This document shows, piece by piece, positions 52,801 to 64,000 of a stretch of DNA of 64,000 nt (position 1 is its first letter; the number at the start of each line of letters is the position of its first letter). The notes beneath the pieces are model-generated. The model was not told where the DNA came from, did no database searches, and saw only the letters and a list, made by a program, of their open reading frames with translations. Both the position numbers and the translations under genes were made by a program. Source of the DNA: Agelaius tricolor (taxonomy: Eukaryota; Chordata; Aves; Passeriformes; Icteridae); contig JALJCS010000007.1 in NCBI GenBank assembly GCA_023055355.1, forward strand, positions 4,142,001-4,206,000, read 5' to 3'.

Positions 52801-55800
52801 TGTAGTCAAGTCTTTGTTGATATTGCAGCATGAAAATGAAAGTGGAAGGGGGGGAGATTAACCCTAAGAGGAAGGAGGAACCTTTGCAGATCTCATTTAT
52901 TCTGAGTTCTTCAAACTAATCCATTTGCAACTCAATCTTATCAAAAAGGAGAGAGGCTCCTTATTGCAATGTTCCAGGGAAAAGGGGAAAAACCTAAACC
53001 AGCTCACACTGAGCAGTGTCTGAGCCAGAGGAATTCAAATACAGATTTTCCTCTCTGCAATCCCCTCAGCACTGTGGCTGCTTGCAGCTTGCACCCCATG
53101 TGTTTCCAAAAGAACCTTTGGATTCAACTAAAAATTAACATTTGAGCTCTAAATAAGAAAGAAGCCTGTGCACCCACCAAGATTCAACCTCTAACAGAAG
53201 TTTGGAAGACAAATTTAGGAGTTCCTTCTAGTCTCTGGATGATAAATATCTTCCTATACCTCTATGCTTCCTCAAAATTAGGCATAGCCTCCAAACCTTG
53301 TCTGTTCTGACCCTGCACTTGCAGAATTTGCTGCTAATCTTTCTCTGACAGCAATGCTGCATCTAAATCTAAAGCTTCATTATTTAATTATTTTCTAGCC
53401 CGTGAGCACAGCCCTGAAAATGAAACATGAATATAAACTCAGGCAGTGGCACTTCAGAGACTGCAGCAGAACTGGGAAACGAGGCTGCATTGTTGTAGAC
53501 AATACAGAAAGCAGAAATGATGAAATTGTGAAACGCTAACCTGAGTCTCAGTTTATATTTCAAGAAGAGGAGTTGCACCATGTGACTATTTATGGGCTTC
53601 TTGGAGGTGCTAAATCCAAGCAGGAAGGATGGTAGTGATAGATGAGCTTTGCCACAGCCTCATGGATAACCTGTCCCCACAAAAGAGCACCAGCAAAATG
53701 CTGATCCAGGGCTCCTCCTTTAGGGGCAGCCCTAAGCTCCCTCTCTCCAGATTTCTCTCATGGTTTTACAGGAGTCAGCAATGCATCATCAACAAAACAT
53801 AAATCCTCAGAGTGTTGACACTTGAAATGATGAAATCACAACACCAAGAGTGGAACTGAACACACAGGTACCTCATGGGACAAGGTGCTGCTGCTCCCTC
53901 TCCTGTACAATTCCCTTCCACCCTCCCTTTTCTTTAAGGTTAAAAAACCAACCTGCTGGCAATATTCCACAGCTGAAAACCACACAATAAAGACACCTTT
54001 ATGCAGGCTTGGGTCCAGGGAGCTGTTTCTTCCTTTCCTACCAGGGTGCAGCAGCATTAAAAACAATGGTAATGGGGCTGATATTCCACTGAGACCCAAG
54101 CAGGTCTTAATTGCTGCAAGGGCAATTTCTGCCAGCTTTTCACAACCAGGGCTGCTTGTGGCAGCTTCACTGAGCTGATTTTCACAATATATCATTCACC
54201 TGTTTATTGTCAGCTCCTCCTGTAGTGAAATGGCCACCCAAATATTGGGGCTCATCAAAGAACATTAGGGGTATCCATACACTGAATCTCATGGTCTTTC
54301 CCATAGTCCTGAAAAATTATAAACATCAGGAGTGATCACTCAAAGAGGCTGTTAGGTTTAATTTTAGTGGGGTTTTTTTATCCTTCAGGACAGGAAAATT
54401 GGTATTTTTTTTTAAATTACATCAATAACAAACTTGAGAAGAAAAGGCTGAACATCTGATTTGTTACTGCCCACTGATAATGGCAAACCTGAAGCAGTAG
54501 TAAACCAGGAGTAACATTTTCTACCTAAGCTCAGGATTTTTCCTCCCTTTTGTAAGCACCAACCTCATGTCATTTTGAATGATAGTTCTCTTTGTCTATT
54601 TTTCCCTCCACTCTAATACCTGTCACAACCATCACACCACTGAGAGCCTTCTCATAGGCTTTAGTTAACCCACTGGTCCATGGAAATGCAGAACCTGTAG
54701 CCTGCAGAAGCCTTTGCTTCCTGAAACCTATATTTGCTTATAGCATGCCCTCAAAAACTTAGGTTTGTGCATATTTTGGATACTCCACTTGCTTTACTTT
54801 TTGATGAAGGAAAAAAAAACTGAAGCACAAACTCAGCTGAGGTAGTGGGATAACAACATCTAAATTTTAACAGTGTTGAGTGATAAAATACCCCTGGAGA
54901 TTGGAGATGGTGGGGGGAGGACTCAAAAGCATATCAAATTAAACATCTTCCAGTCCTCAGGGGCACAGTCAGAGAGGGGAGGGAGAAGCTGTCATCTCAT
55001 TTCTCCAGTCAGTTTTGCCTGCAGATGCAGGTTAGGAAGGAGAGCAGGAATCCATTTGTTGAAATGCTCTTCCCCCAGATTCATCTGCCCTCTCTTTCTT
55101 AGTGTTTTTCATCAGCATTTTTTCCATTTTTATCATTTTATGAGACTGATGTTTTGTGGGTTTTCTTTTTTTTTAATGAAGTCCTCTAAAATATTCATTC
55201 AAATATTTCCCACAAAAAAACCCCAAATAACAGGCTTAATTAAGGAAAGCTCTTTTATCCCTCATTTTTTTTTCTTCAAATAAACCATTTCTTTCCTCCA
55301 ATTATTAATTAAAATTAAATATTAAAAATAAAAGCAATGGAGGCCTCAGAACCTATCAATAATTAATTAGGGAATTAAACTGATCAGCTAGGGGTGGCAC
55401 ATGTGACAGCACAGGTGTCCTACACTGGTGATCTGTCACACACTCTGATACCTCATGTCATGTGTGGGGAGCTCTGAAGGTTGGAGAAAATGGGTTCAGC
55501 TCCCAATTATGGGGCTGCAGGACAGCTACAGGCTATAGATTGGCTGCTTGTTAATTAAGTGGCAAAATGCAATTTCAGCCTCTGCCCAGCTTCGTACTGC
55601 ATGACCTTCCTTTTTCCTCCCTCTCTGGAAAATAAAATTAGTTCCCCTGGCAAGTGACATTGCTCACCTCCTCTAGGTTCTTCCCATCAACTTGATGTAG
55701 TATTTTCCACTGCTCTGTGACCACCATCCAAACCCTTCAGCAAAAAAATAACCACACAACTGATTTATTTTTTTTTTTAAGGCACTGAATGCAATGAAGC

Positions 55801-56147
55801 TTTCAGATTTTTTCCAGCTGCTCTGGGCTGTACCAGCCCCAGTAATGTCCCTGTCTGTAACCCTTCCCAGAGATGTGCAAAATTCACAGCTCCTCCAGCA
55901 TTCTCCAAGTGCCCAGCTGGCACTGGGAGCCACAGTATTCCTAGAGAACACAGGGATGCTTCAGGATTTTAGCTTTATGTTTTTCATATATTTGTAATTC
56001 TGTAATTCTTAAGCGTGTAACTCTAAACTCCATATCCAGTGTGAGCTTCTGCTTTCCCATTTGGTCAGACAAAACAATTCCTCTCCAGGCCTGGGAATCA
56101 AGGACACCTCACTGCCTCAGGCCCTGAGAGATGGAAACAAAAGTGAG
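49855..56147. other. Long unique stretch, no gene seen
   Basis: About 6.3 kb with no recognised mobile element. It contains A17 at 50834-50850, A/G-rich patches near 52120 and 52850, and T-rich patches near 54370-54410 and 55768-55778. No reading frame has a recognisable domain. Confidence 0.55.
50834..50850. repeat. Homopolymer A17
   Basis: Seventeen A, no adjoining retrocopy recognised. Confidence 0.96.
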
Positions 56148-56392
56148 TTGGGGGGAGCAAACTTGGGGTAAATTACTTTATTAACTGAAGCTGTAATTAG
56201 AAGATTAACCACCAATGTGCAAATGGACCAAACTTATAAAAGTGTGAAAACCCATGTCCACTTTGGGTGTAGCCCCTGGGGGGGTTCATCTCCCCTAAAT
56301 GTACCTGCAGGCCCTTCAATAAATATAATCACTTTTTATTCCCTCAATTTTGTCTGGCTTCTGTTTTTAGGTAGCCCAAAAACGCATCAACA
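56148..56392 (+). mobile_element. Compact endogenous-retrovirus LTR
   Basis: In order on the plus strand: CCAAT at 56212, TATAAA at 56235 and AATAAA at 56318, then a T-rich U5-like stretch and 'GTAGCCCAAAAACGCATCA'. This spacing is that of a short LTR promoter and poly(A) unit, and it resembles an ERVL-like songbird LTR from memory. The 6-mer AGTGAG flanks it (56142-56147 and 56402-56407) but would give non-canonical LTR ends, so the exact borders are open. No retroviral internal region was recognised downstream. Confidence 0.6.
56235..56240 (+). promoter_or_regulatory. LTR TATA box
   Basis: TATAAA, 23 bp after a CCAAT box (56212-56216) and about 80 bp before the AATAAA. This is the expected core promoter of the LTR; whether it still works is unknown. 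Confidence 0.5.
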
Positions 56393-56459
56393 GCTATGTG
56401 GAGTGAGAGATTAAGTCCAAGTGAGGAAAAAGAAAAAGAAAGAAAGAATTAACATCCAC

Positions 56460-56760
56460 AAATGGCAGCTCTGTTGTGTGGGCCGCAACAAGGCCTCGGC
56501 ATCTCCCAATGGCGCCAGAGCGCGGCACCCGCTGCAGCCCAGGGAACACGGCTCAGTCACACTGGGAACAGCAGCTGTGGGAGCAGGGGTGAGTGAAGAG
56601 ACAGAGCCAGGGGAGGGCAGGAGCTGGAGGAGTTTGGGGCACTCTCAGAGGTCGGGTTTGTGGTTTCTCCCAGTGGTGGAAAACGGGCGATGAGTCAGTG
56701 TTTGTCACTGACGGGGCTCTGCAGTGGGGAGATCTGCAGCGCTCTGACAGCCTGTCACCA
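56460..56760. other. CpG-enriched patch downstream of the LTR
   Basis: Seven CpG between 56483 and 56550 and several more up to 56740, in an otherwise CpG-poor region. A perfect TGAGTCA (AP-1-type site) lies at about 56691. A 90-codon plus-strand frame and a 121-codon minus-strand frame cross it without recognisable domains. It might be LTR-associated leader sequence, a regulatory patch or an unrecognised exon. Confidence 0.35.
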
Positions 56761-57247
56761 GCAGCCAAGCTGCATGGCACTGCACAGTTAATAAGGCTGG
56801 GAGACTGTAAACACAAAGAGACCAGGAATAAAAAGGCCAATGAGAAATGTGAAGTGATAAACAACAAATTACACAGCACCAAAATAGCATTTCTGCACCT
56901 TAAACTATGGGTGTACAAACTACAGGTGTAGATTTGTTCTATGGGTTGGGTTTTTTCAGGTTTTTTCCCCCCAGATTTGCAAGCCTATATGCTAGGGAAA
57001 ATCCTTTAAACTGCTCTCAGACACCCAAAAAACTAAATATAACCACACACATAGCCCAGTGGCATGATGTGCTCACTCCTGCCTATGCCAACACTGAGAT
57101 TTACAAAACAGCTAATTCAGCCTGATAACAGCATGGGACATCTCCCACACTGGGTTTTCCTCTCCAGGGATGGAAAGTCTCCCTAGACAGTGACACCCTT
57201 GCAGGATGCCTGCAGCCCATCTGGAAAGGGCACAGCTGCAATTTGGC
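56761..57247. other. Unique stretch, no gene seen
   Basis: No recognised repeat or exon. Confidence 0.5.
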
Positions 57248-57560
57248 TCACAGAATTCCAGAATCACTGAGGTTGGAAAAGACCTTCAAAATCACTGAGT
57301 CCAAGCTGTGCCCAATGCCCACCTTGTCCCCAGCCCAGAGCACTCAGTGCCATGTCCAGGCCTTCCTTGGACACCTCCAGGGATGGGGACTCCACACCTC
57401 TCTGGGCAGCCCCTTCCAATGCTTGTCAACCCTCTCCATGAAGAAATTCCTCCTGATGTCCAACCTGAACTTCACCTGGTGCAGTTTGATGCCATTTCCT
57501 TATGTCCTGTCCCTTGTTCCCTGGCAGAAGAGGCCAGAACACCCTTGGCTGGCTGCAAGT
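57248..57560 (-). mobile_element. CR1 LINE 3' fragment
   Basis: A minus-strand copy. It starts with the reverse-complemented tail 'TCACAGAATTCCAGAATCAC', then 'GGTTGGAAAAGACCTTCAAA', 'CCTCCAGGGATGGGGACTCC', 'TGGGCAGCCCCTTCCAATGC' and 'GAAGAAATTCCTCCTGATG'. It ends near 'GGCTGGCTGC' at about 57555. About 310 bp, 5'-truncated. Confidence 0.95.
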
Positions 57561-58948
57561 TCAGCTGGCCAAAGTGTGCAGGTAAACAAAACCAGCTCTA
57601 GAGGAGAAAGTCCCAGAAGAAAGCTGGATGTCTCCTTTTCATGAATAAACTGGTACAGTTTGGAATTGTGTGAGAGAAGACAGATCCTTGGAAGGACAGC
57701 GGGTCAGGACCTTGCTAGAAGGGCATTGCTGCAGGAGGAAATTATGGAAGCAGACATTGGTAGGACATGGAAACTGGAACCTGTTCTGACAGCCTGGATT
57801 TTCTTTTACCAAGTGCTCTGTTGAGCTGGGCATCCCTGATGTACATTACAGGCAGAGACTGACATTAACTCCACTGCTCAGTGCTGCTCCCTGCTCAGGG
57901 GTCAGACTCACATGTCCTGTGCTCCCTTAGGCAGCCTGGCCCTTCTGAGCCTTCCTCAGGACTCCCAGAAGCACAGTGCCCATCCCATGCTGTGTTCCTG
58001 TTATTTCTAACAGCAGAGCTCTTGGCAGGGCATCACCATTTCTTTATTTCACTTTTGGTTTTTTTGCTAAAAGATGGTGGAGCATGGCAAACGCTGAAAA
58101 GAGAATTGTCTGAAATTTCCAACTTTGTTTTTTCCAGCACTATTTAACTATTTAAGGATTCAAAGGCGTCTAAAAGCCTTCATTTAATGAGTAAATCAGA
58201 GTGCATCATTTGGCCCCTGGCAAAATTTGAATGCTTAGTCTGTGTGGGTTTGGTTTCCCACTGTTTCCTCTGCAACTCAGTGCTCACAGATGCAGCATCT
58301 CTTCCCTGCCTTCTTTCCCCAAACTGCTTTTAACCCAGTAACCTCTTTTCTTCTTCCTTTGACTGCCTCCACAGCTGGATTTTTTTTTTTTAGCTTGGGA
58401 CACACCCACATTCTAGGCATGTCCAGAAAAAATTAACCAATTAAGCCATCCACAGCCCCCAGCATAGTTAACATTCATTTAGCACATGAAAAGAGCAACA
58501 CACCTTCGTGGGGCTTTGCCAATTACACGGTGTTTCAGCCAAATGCAAATCATGCCAGAATGGAAATTCCAAACTGTGCATTATGTTCATTTCTAAACCC
58601 TGTTAACTTAATTAACTCTTGGTTAAATGTGCACTGATCTCAGACGTAAAGCATGTTTGATGAGGCATGAGGCATTTTTCATTAGGCAAAAGAAAGAATT
58701 TGGAATGTGCAAACCATTTGCCACAAGAGAGAAGACTCCCTTCCTCAAATTGTATACAACTCACACCCTATTTGTGGTCAGTGAAGGTTTATTTTCTACT
58801 TGTACTTTGTAATGCTCTTGTCAGTTTTACTTGGATCACAAAGCATCATTTGAGCAACTCTATCCATCGAATGTGGAAGATAATATTCTGCATTGTCGGT
58901 GCCATTTAAAATGCAGGAGCAGTTAATATGAAAAATGATTAAACCATC
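57561..58948. other. Unique stretch, no gene seen
   Basis: No recognised mobile element or exon. Confidence 0.5.
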
Positions 58949-58976
58949 CAACACAGGTTGTATTTAACCTGTGTTG
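58949..58976. other. Perfect inverted repeat (11-bp arms, 6-nt loop)
   Basis: CAACACAGGTT at 58949-58959 and its exact reverse complement AACCTGTGTTG at 58966-58976, separated by GTATTT. It can form a hairpin or present a palindromic binding site. No transcript or terminator context is visible. Confidence 0.9.
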
Positions 58977-60549
58977 CCACTGCTAAATCCACACACTGAG
59001 TGGCTGCTTGGTGCAATTATTGGAGGCACAAGTCCAGATCCTCAGATCCTGTACCCAGGAGGCAGACAGCCATTTCTAAAAATAAATAAATAGCCAGGAA
59101 GGGGCTTATCATTCTTAGCAGAGCTGTGACATTTTTTAGTGAACACAGATCCATACCAGAATAACTAGAAGGAAGAGCACTTCACTAGCTGCTAAAAACT
59201 TTATTGTTTGGAATTATTATCTCAGGATACTTTGCTGTTTTGTTTGGTTTTAGTTTTTTTTTGTTTTCTTTTTTTTTGAGGGGGGGTGCGGGGGGATTTT
59301 GTGGGTTTTTTTAAAAGAAAGAAAGAAAAAAAAGTCAAAACCCAAGCCTGATACCTGAATGTGATGCACACAAAGGCAGGGATTCCAAGTTGGCAATAGG
59401 AAAGTAATCTGGCTGCCTCCCAAAGCAGATGCCATAAAAACAAATTGTTATTGCCAGGGAAGACAGGCATTCCTGATTGCATAAAAAGGAATCAAATGGT
59501 AGAACAACTCTGCTCTGTCCTAGAACTGAGGCAGCAGAAATCTCCTTCCCCCCAGAATCCTAAGCACTGTGAGAGGCAGCTTCTAAAAATCACAGCTGGA
59601 TGCATCTGTCCTCCTTTCTCTGCACAAAGTGAATTCTGAAGCCAGAATGAAGGCCAGCTGAAGGAGCAATATCACACTGATGTCACCCACACTTTGCACC
59701 CCTCACCTATGGCTGCAAAACAAACCACAGGTGAGTAACATCCTCTTGTGGGTACAGAGAGGCTTCCAGAGCACAGAGAGCACTGCACTGACACTGAAAA
59801 ACATGCATGCAGGGCACCCTGCAGCCATTTTCCTGTCATTAGGTATAGTAAAGAACAAGAAGAGACAGATACCATGACAGGTCCAAAAATAACATCCCTG
59901 AGTTAAACAGAGTTATGGTGTCTGGCTGTGGGCTGTATTTCCTGTGGCCAGTCAGTTGCCAGCACAGTAACATTTCCCAGTTTTCCCCAGTGCTAAGCTG
60001 AGAGGAAATGCTCCCCTGCCACCCTCAGAATAGAAACATTCAGACTCTGCAAGGCTACACCATCTCTGTCTTTTAGCATCAGCAAGTCCAGAAAAGCCCC
60101 CAAGGGCATTTTGATTTCTGTTTCTTCTTTGTGAGTGCAGAGGTGGGCAGTGCAGTGCAGAAGCTCCCGTGCTTATTTCTGCTGCAGCCTCCTTTGATGT
60201 ACAATCTGCTCCATCCCATCCCTGACTCCATCTCCACATTCCCTGCTCAGGAAGCCCCTGTACACAGAATTTCCCATGTGGCTGAGTGACCACAGCCAGT
60301 TTATTCAGCACTCTGTGAAGCCAGAGCTACTTTTGTCACGCAAGCTGAAGTGCTGCTCATCCCAAGCCAGCTCCTCCTCCCAACACCCCCTAGTTACCTT
60401 ATTCTCTAAAGATATTACTATATTTTTAAACAGCATATTGGTTATCTTGTCAAAAGTTACTCTTCATTTGCTTCTTCATAAAACAGACCAGCATATCCCA
60501 CCTTTCCTGCAACTTAGTACCAGCTCAATATTCAACTGTCACTATGATA
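58977..60549. other. Unique stretch, no gene seen
   Basis: A T/G-rich low-complexity patch lies at 59232-59320. GC-richer DNA at 59960-60340 shows no recognised repeat or exon. Confidence 0.5.
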
Positions 60550-60950
60550 TGTTATGAAAATCCTTTTGCTAGGATTTTCTCCTGAGAAGCTGAGGAGCCT
60601 CAGAAAAGAAAGGTAAACAATGACTATCTGATGGCCTTGGAATGTGGTCTGGAGATGGTTTACCAACAGGTGCATCTTTGATTGGTTGCATGTGAATGTT
60701 TTTTCCTTGATGACCAATGACAGCCAGCTGTGTCGAGGCTGTGAGCAGTCACAAGATTTTATTATTCATTCCATTCCTTTCTAGCTTCTGATGTCTCCTT
60801 TCTCTTTCTTTAGTGTAGTTTTAATATATAATTTTCTTTTAATATAATATATATAATAAAATAATAAATCAGCCTTCTGAAACATGGAGTCAAGATTCTC
60901 ATCTCTTCCCTTGTTGGGGTTGCCTGCAAATTCCACATTTGCTCATGACA
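60550..60950 (+). mobile_element. Second endogenous-retrovirus LTR, related family
   Basis: Starts TGTTATGAAAATCC and shares a series of blocks, in order, with the LTR at 43785: AAGCTGAG and AGCCTCAG (60589-60604), a CCAAT box at 60714, AGCTGTGTCG at 60726-60735, an AT-rich TATA-like run, AATAAA at 60855 and 60863, and 'CAGCCTTCTGA' with 'ACATGGAGTCA'. Outside these blocks the two differ clearly, so they are related families and not copies of one insertion. The right border is uncertain (60937, 60950 or 60958). No internal region is visible, so it is probably a solo LTR. Confidence 0.7.
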
Positions 60951-60958
60951 ATTTCTGC

Positions 60959-62009
60959 TGATACAACACACATTACTTCAAAGTAACCCTTTGAACCTGA
61001 ATTGGACTACAAGTCTCATACACACACTTTAATTTTGCTTACTAGGTGATTCTTGGTTTAGCATGAAGTCAATTTGCATACTGATAGATCTCTTCCCCTT
61101 CCAGTCACAATATAAAAAGTTAACATACTGCTGTCATAATCCAATGTACGTCAAATCTGATTCTTTTTGATGCATTCAGCCACCTACTGTCACTTTAATG
61201 CATTTTCCCTGCACATGCACGCACCCTTTTTCATATGAAAACATTTAAACTTACACTCAATTCAGTTATTTTCCCCCCAAAGTTGAAAAATCCAAATAGA
61301 GGTGTATTCATCTCTTCAAAAGAGTCAACATTTTCAATTTAGGGAAATGGAGAAAGAGGAACTAGTCTATTTTCAAAACACCAGTCAGAAATAGTTTTAA
61401 ACTGAAACTGCAAAGTTAATCAGTCATTTCATTATCTTGTGTGAACACCTACTCAACTTAGGTGAAAACACACAGCTCCTCAAAATTTACCGTAGGAAAA
61501 TAAGACTGAGGAAAGAAATCAAAACATGTGAGAAGTACAAATATCATGTGTCAGAGCAGGGTAACTTCTCATTCAGTCCTGGTAGCAAACAATGAGGTAA
61601 GGAGAAAGAAAGAAAAGAAAATGACATGGGGATAAAAAAAGTTCATACACATGTGCATGATGTTTATATGGCATATATCCCAGTCTCATGCCCAACACAC
61701 CAAGAGCATTTTCCTCAGGAAGCTAGGGAGGACATTTATCTTCATCCAAACACCCATCTGACTTTTTAGAAAGCTATGTTTTTCTCTTTCTGGCATTTAA
61801 TGGGTTCATTTGGCGAGATAATTTAACTACTTGCAGTTCCTCAACTTCCCTGGTAGAAATGATGACTTGTTGACACCAGCCAGGCTTTGATGTACAGGTG
61901 CATGAAACTGCATTGCTCAGGCTAATTCTAACAGGAGCCTTCTCAAAAAGCTGCCCAAGTACATGGTGTGGGAGCCTTCCCATTCTGTAACTCTCTGAAT
62001 AAACAGAGA
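60959..62009. other. Unique stretch, no gene seen
   Basis: AT-rich with no recognised repeat or exon. Minus-strand frames around 61774-62247 run into the CR1 to the right and are artefacts in that part. Confidence 0.5.
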
Positions 62010-62490
62010 ACAGCCCAGGGAGGAGCTGGAGCTGCTGCAGAGAGTCCAGAGGAGGCACCAGGATGAGCAGAGGGATGGAGCAGCTCTGCTGGGAGGAAAG
62101 GCTGGCACAGCTGGGATTGTTCAGAATGGAAAAGGCTTTGAGATGGCCACATTGTGTCCCTTCAGTACCTGAAGGAGCCATGAAGAAAGATGGAGAGAGA
62201 CAATTTACGAGGGCCTGAAGTGATAGAACAAGGAGAAATGGCTTCAATCTGAGATAAAATAGGGTTAGATTGGGTATTAGGAAAAAATTATTTCCTGTGA
62301 GGGTGGTGAGGCATTAGAACCAATTTCCCAGAGAAGATGGAGCTGCACCATCCCTGGAAGTGTCCAAGGCCAGGCTGTACAGGGCTTGGAGCAACCTGGG
62401 ACAGTGGAAGGTGACCCTGCCCATGGCAGGGAGGTGGAACAAGATTATTTTAAAGGTCCCTTCCAAGTCAGGTCCTTCTATGATTCTTAG
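62010..62490 (+). mobile_element. CR1 LINE 3' fragment
   Basis: A plus-strand copy of about 480 bp. It contains 'GAGAGTCCAGAGGAGGCACC', 'TTGGGTATTAGGAAAAAATT', 'GTGAGGGTGGTGAGGCATTAG', 'AAGTGTCCAAGGCCAGGCTG' and the tail 'GGTCCTTCTATGATTCTTAG'. 5'-truncated. Confidence 0.95.
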
Positions 62491-63618
62491 ATAAATACTA
62501 TATAAATACATGTACAATATACTCCTCTGAATCACTTGCATGGCAAAAAACAATCCCAGCAAAAGCTAAACTAAAACATATCCTCCTCTATAAAATTGAG
62601 AAAAAGGAAAGGATTAACATGTTGAGGATGCTACCACTCAATTTCACTGATCCTTCAAGGCATTAAGCACAAGGGCTGTTGTCTTCCTTTAGCAAAGCTT
62701 TCAAGATTGCACAACCACTTAAAGGAGCACTGAGAATTTTGTTTACCCAGATCTGTTTTAGTGATTGCAGAACATGGAGGAAGAGTCAGCAAAGACAGAA
62801 CATTCTCATTCGAGTTTTGTCTCCCCACTGGTGTTATCATTAAGGCTGAACCTGCAAGCAGAGAACATCACCCATGCCAGCAGAGCACTGGGATCTGTCA
62901 GATTGGCTGCCACTGACTCACTGATTGATTTTGTTTCTCCCATTTCTGGGTCAGTGAGTTCTAAAATGTGGCCATTTTCCAGGCAAGTACGAACTGCAGC
63001 AGACTCTGCCTGTGAATCCAGTGTGCTTTAGCTGTAGGTGGGGGGAAAGAAAAGGATTTGGTGCTGAGCCTTTGTCATTAGCATTTATGTGTGCACATGC
63101 ACATGCACTTGCCTTCTAGAATTTCACCTTGGAGGAGAAAACATTCCCTTGGAGACAGAAAGGGTTAGGAAGCACAGAGCATCTCCTCATTATAATACTG
63201 ACAGGTTTCTGGCCTTGAGCTCTATTCTTTCTTTTCAGTAAGCATTTCCTATGGGTTTGAAAGGCAGAGGTAAAACTAAGTTTACAACTTATTTGTGTGT
63301 GAAAAGAACGTGTGAAAATGGAGTCTATTAAACAGGAGTGGTCCCAGGATTTCACACATTCATTAATAAACCATCTTCTCCAACTAAGAAGTCTCTATGG
63401 AATAGTGAAAATGTATCAGATTCCCTAGATTACTTCTAGTTTATTTCATCTGGGAATTTCTTTAACATTTTAAATGAGGTATTTCAGCTTCACCCCTTGT
63501 CAAATCCCATGAATTTAGACAATATCTCACAAGTCTTTAAAGAGTAATCAGAGATGTAATTGCAGTGTTTTGTTAAGTTACTTTTGTGACTGAAAAAGGG
63601 GCAGCAACTCAACTGCTC
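62491..63618. other. Unique stretch, no gene seen
   Basis: No recognised mobile element or exon; alternating purine-pyrimidine sequence (GTGTGCACATGCACATGCAC) occurs at about 63090-63109. Confidence 0.5.
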
Positions 63619-64000
63619 AGCGCTCCATAAAATCAAAGGTGGAAGAGACCATCAGAATCATCCAGTTCCACTGTCACCTCGACACCACCACCATCCCCCC
63701 AAAAAGCCATGACCCCAAGGCCCACATCCAGACACCCCCAGAACACTGAACATGGTGACTCCAACTCTCTGGGCAACTTATTCCAATGCCTGATCACTCT
63801 TTCAGTGAAAATTTCTTTCTAATACCTAAACTGAACCTCCTCTGATTTAATTTAAGGTAATTTCCTCTCATCCTGGGACACAGCAGAAGAAGCCAAGTCC
63901 CATCTCACTGCCCTTCCTGTCAGGGAGTTGTGGAGAGCAATGAGGTCCCCTCTGAGCCTCCTCTTTTCCAGATAAACATTCCAAGCTCCCTCAGTTCTTC
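63619..64000 (-). mobile_element. CR1 LINE 3' fragment, cut by window edge
   Basis: A minus-strand copy. The tail side is at the left ('AAAATCAAAGGTGGAAGAGACC'), followed by 'CAACTCTCTGGGCAACTTATTCC', 'CATCCTGGGACACAGCAG' and 'GCAATGAGGTCCCCTCTGAGC'. The element continues beyond the window, so its full length is unknown. Confidence 0.93.

Overview
This window looks like bird nuclear DNA. At least ten fragments are recognisable as 3' ends of CR1 LINEs, the dominant retroposon of bird genomes; several keep the typical tail 'TTCCAACC...ATGATTCTGTG'. Four more segments have the layout of avian endogenous-retrovirus LTRs. Two of these LTR types resemble families I remember from songbirds, so a passerine is my best guess, but that rests on memory and not on a search. 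The DNA is AT-rich by inspection, with long A/T runs and pentanucleotide repeats. I found no exon, tRNA, rRNA or operon-like layout that I can support. The many short reading frames are what chance and repeats produce, and several begin at GTG or TTG instead of ATG. The window is most likely intergenic or deep intronic.

Layout. 1-440: a CR1 (-) cut by the window edge, with a (TCTCC)n expansion inside it. About 1985-2310: a much older CR1-like remnant (-). 3318-3848: a CR1 (+). From 3849 to about 29360 there is a long stretch almost free of recognisable mobile DNA. It holds one old CR1 scrap (16360-16555), a TA microsatellite, an ATT repeat, homopolymer runs, and one small very CpG-dense island (21201-21280) followed by a 110-codon ATG reading frame and an AATAAA. 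About 29360-29900: a minus-strand LTR. 34444-34539 and 36331-36426: a 96-bp direct repeat with only two mismatches.

40780-64000 is repeat-rich. It holds CR1 fragments on both strands (40780, 43312, 45165, 49436, 57248, 62010, 63619), a 32-bp minisatellite (41310-41480), a solo LTR with a perfect 6-bp target-site duplication (43785-44228), a compact LTR (about 56148-56392) followed by a CpG-rich patch, and a second, related LTR (from 60550). Two microsatellites, (TAG)20 and (AAGAG)n, bracket the CR1 at 49436.

No genes can be shown to work together here. The useful content is repeat history, a few structural oddities, and two or three places that might be regulatory. I did not find a convincing undescribed biological system.
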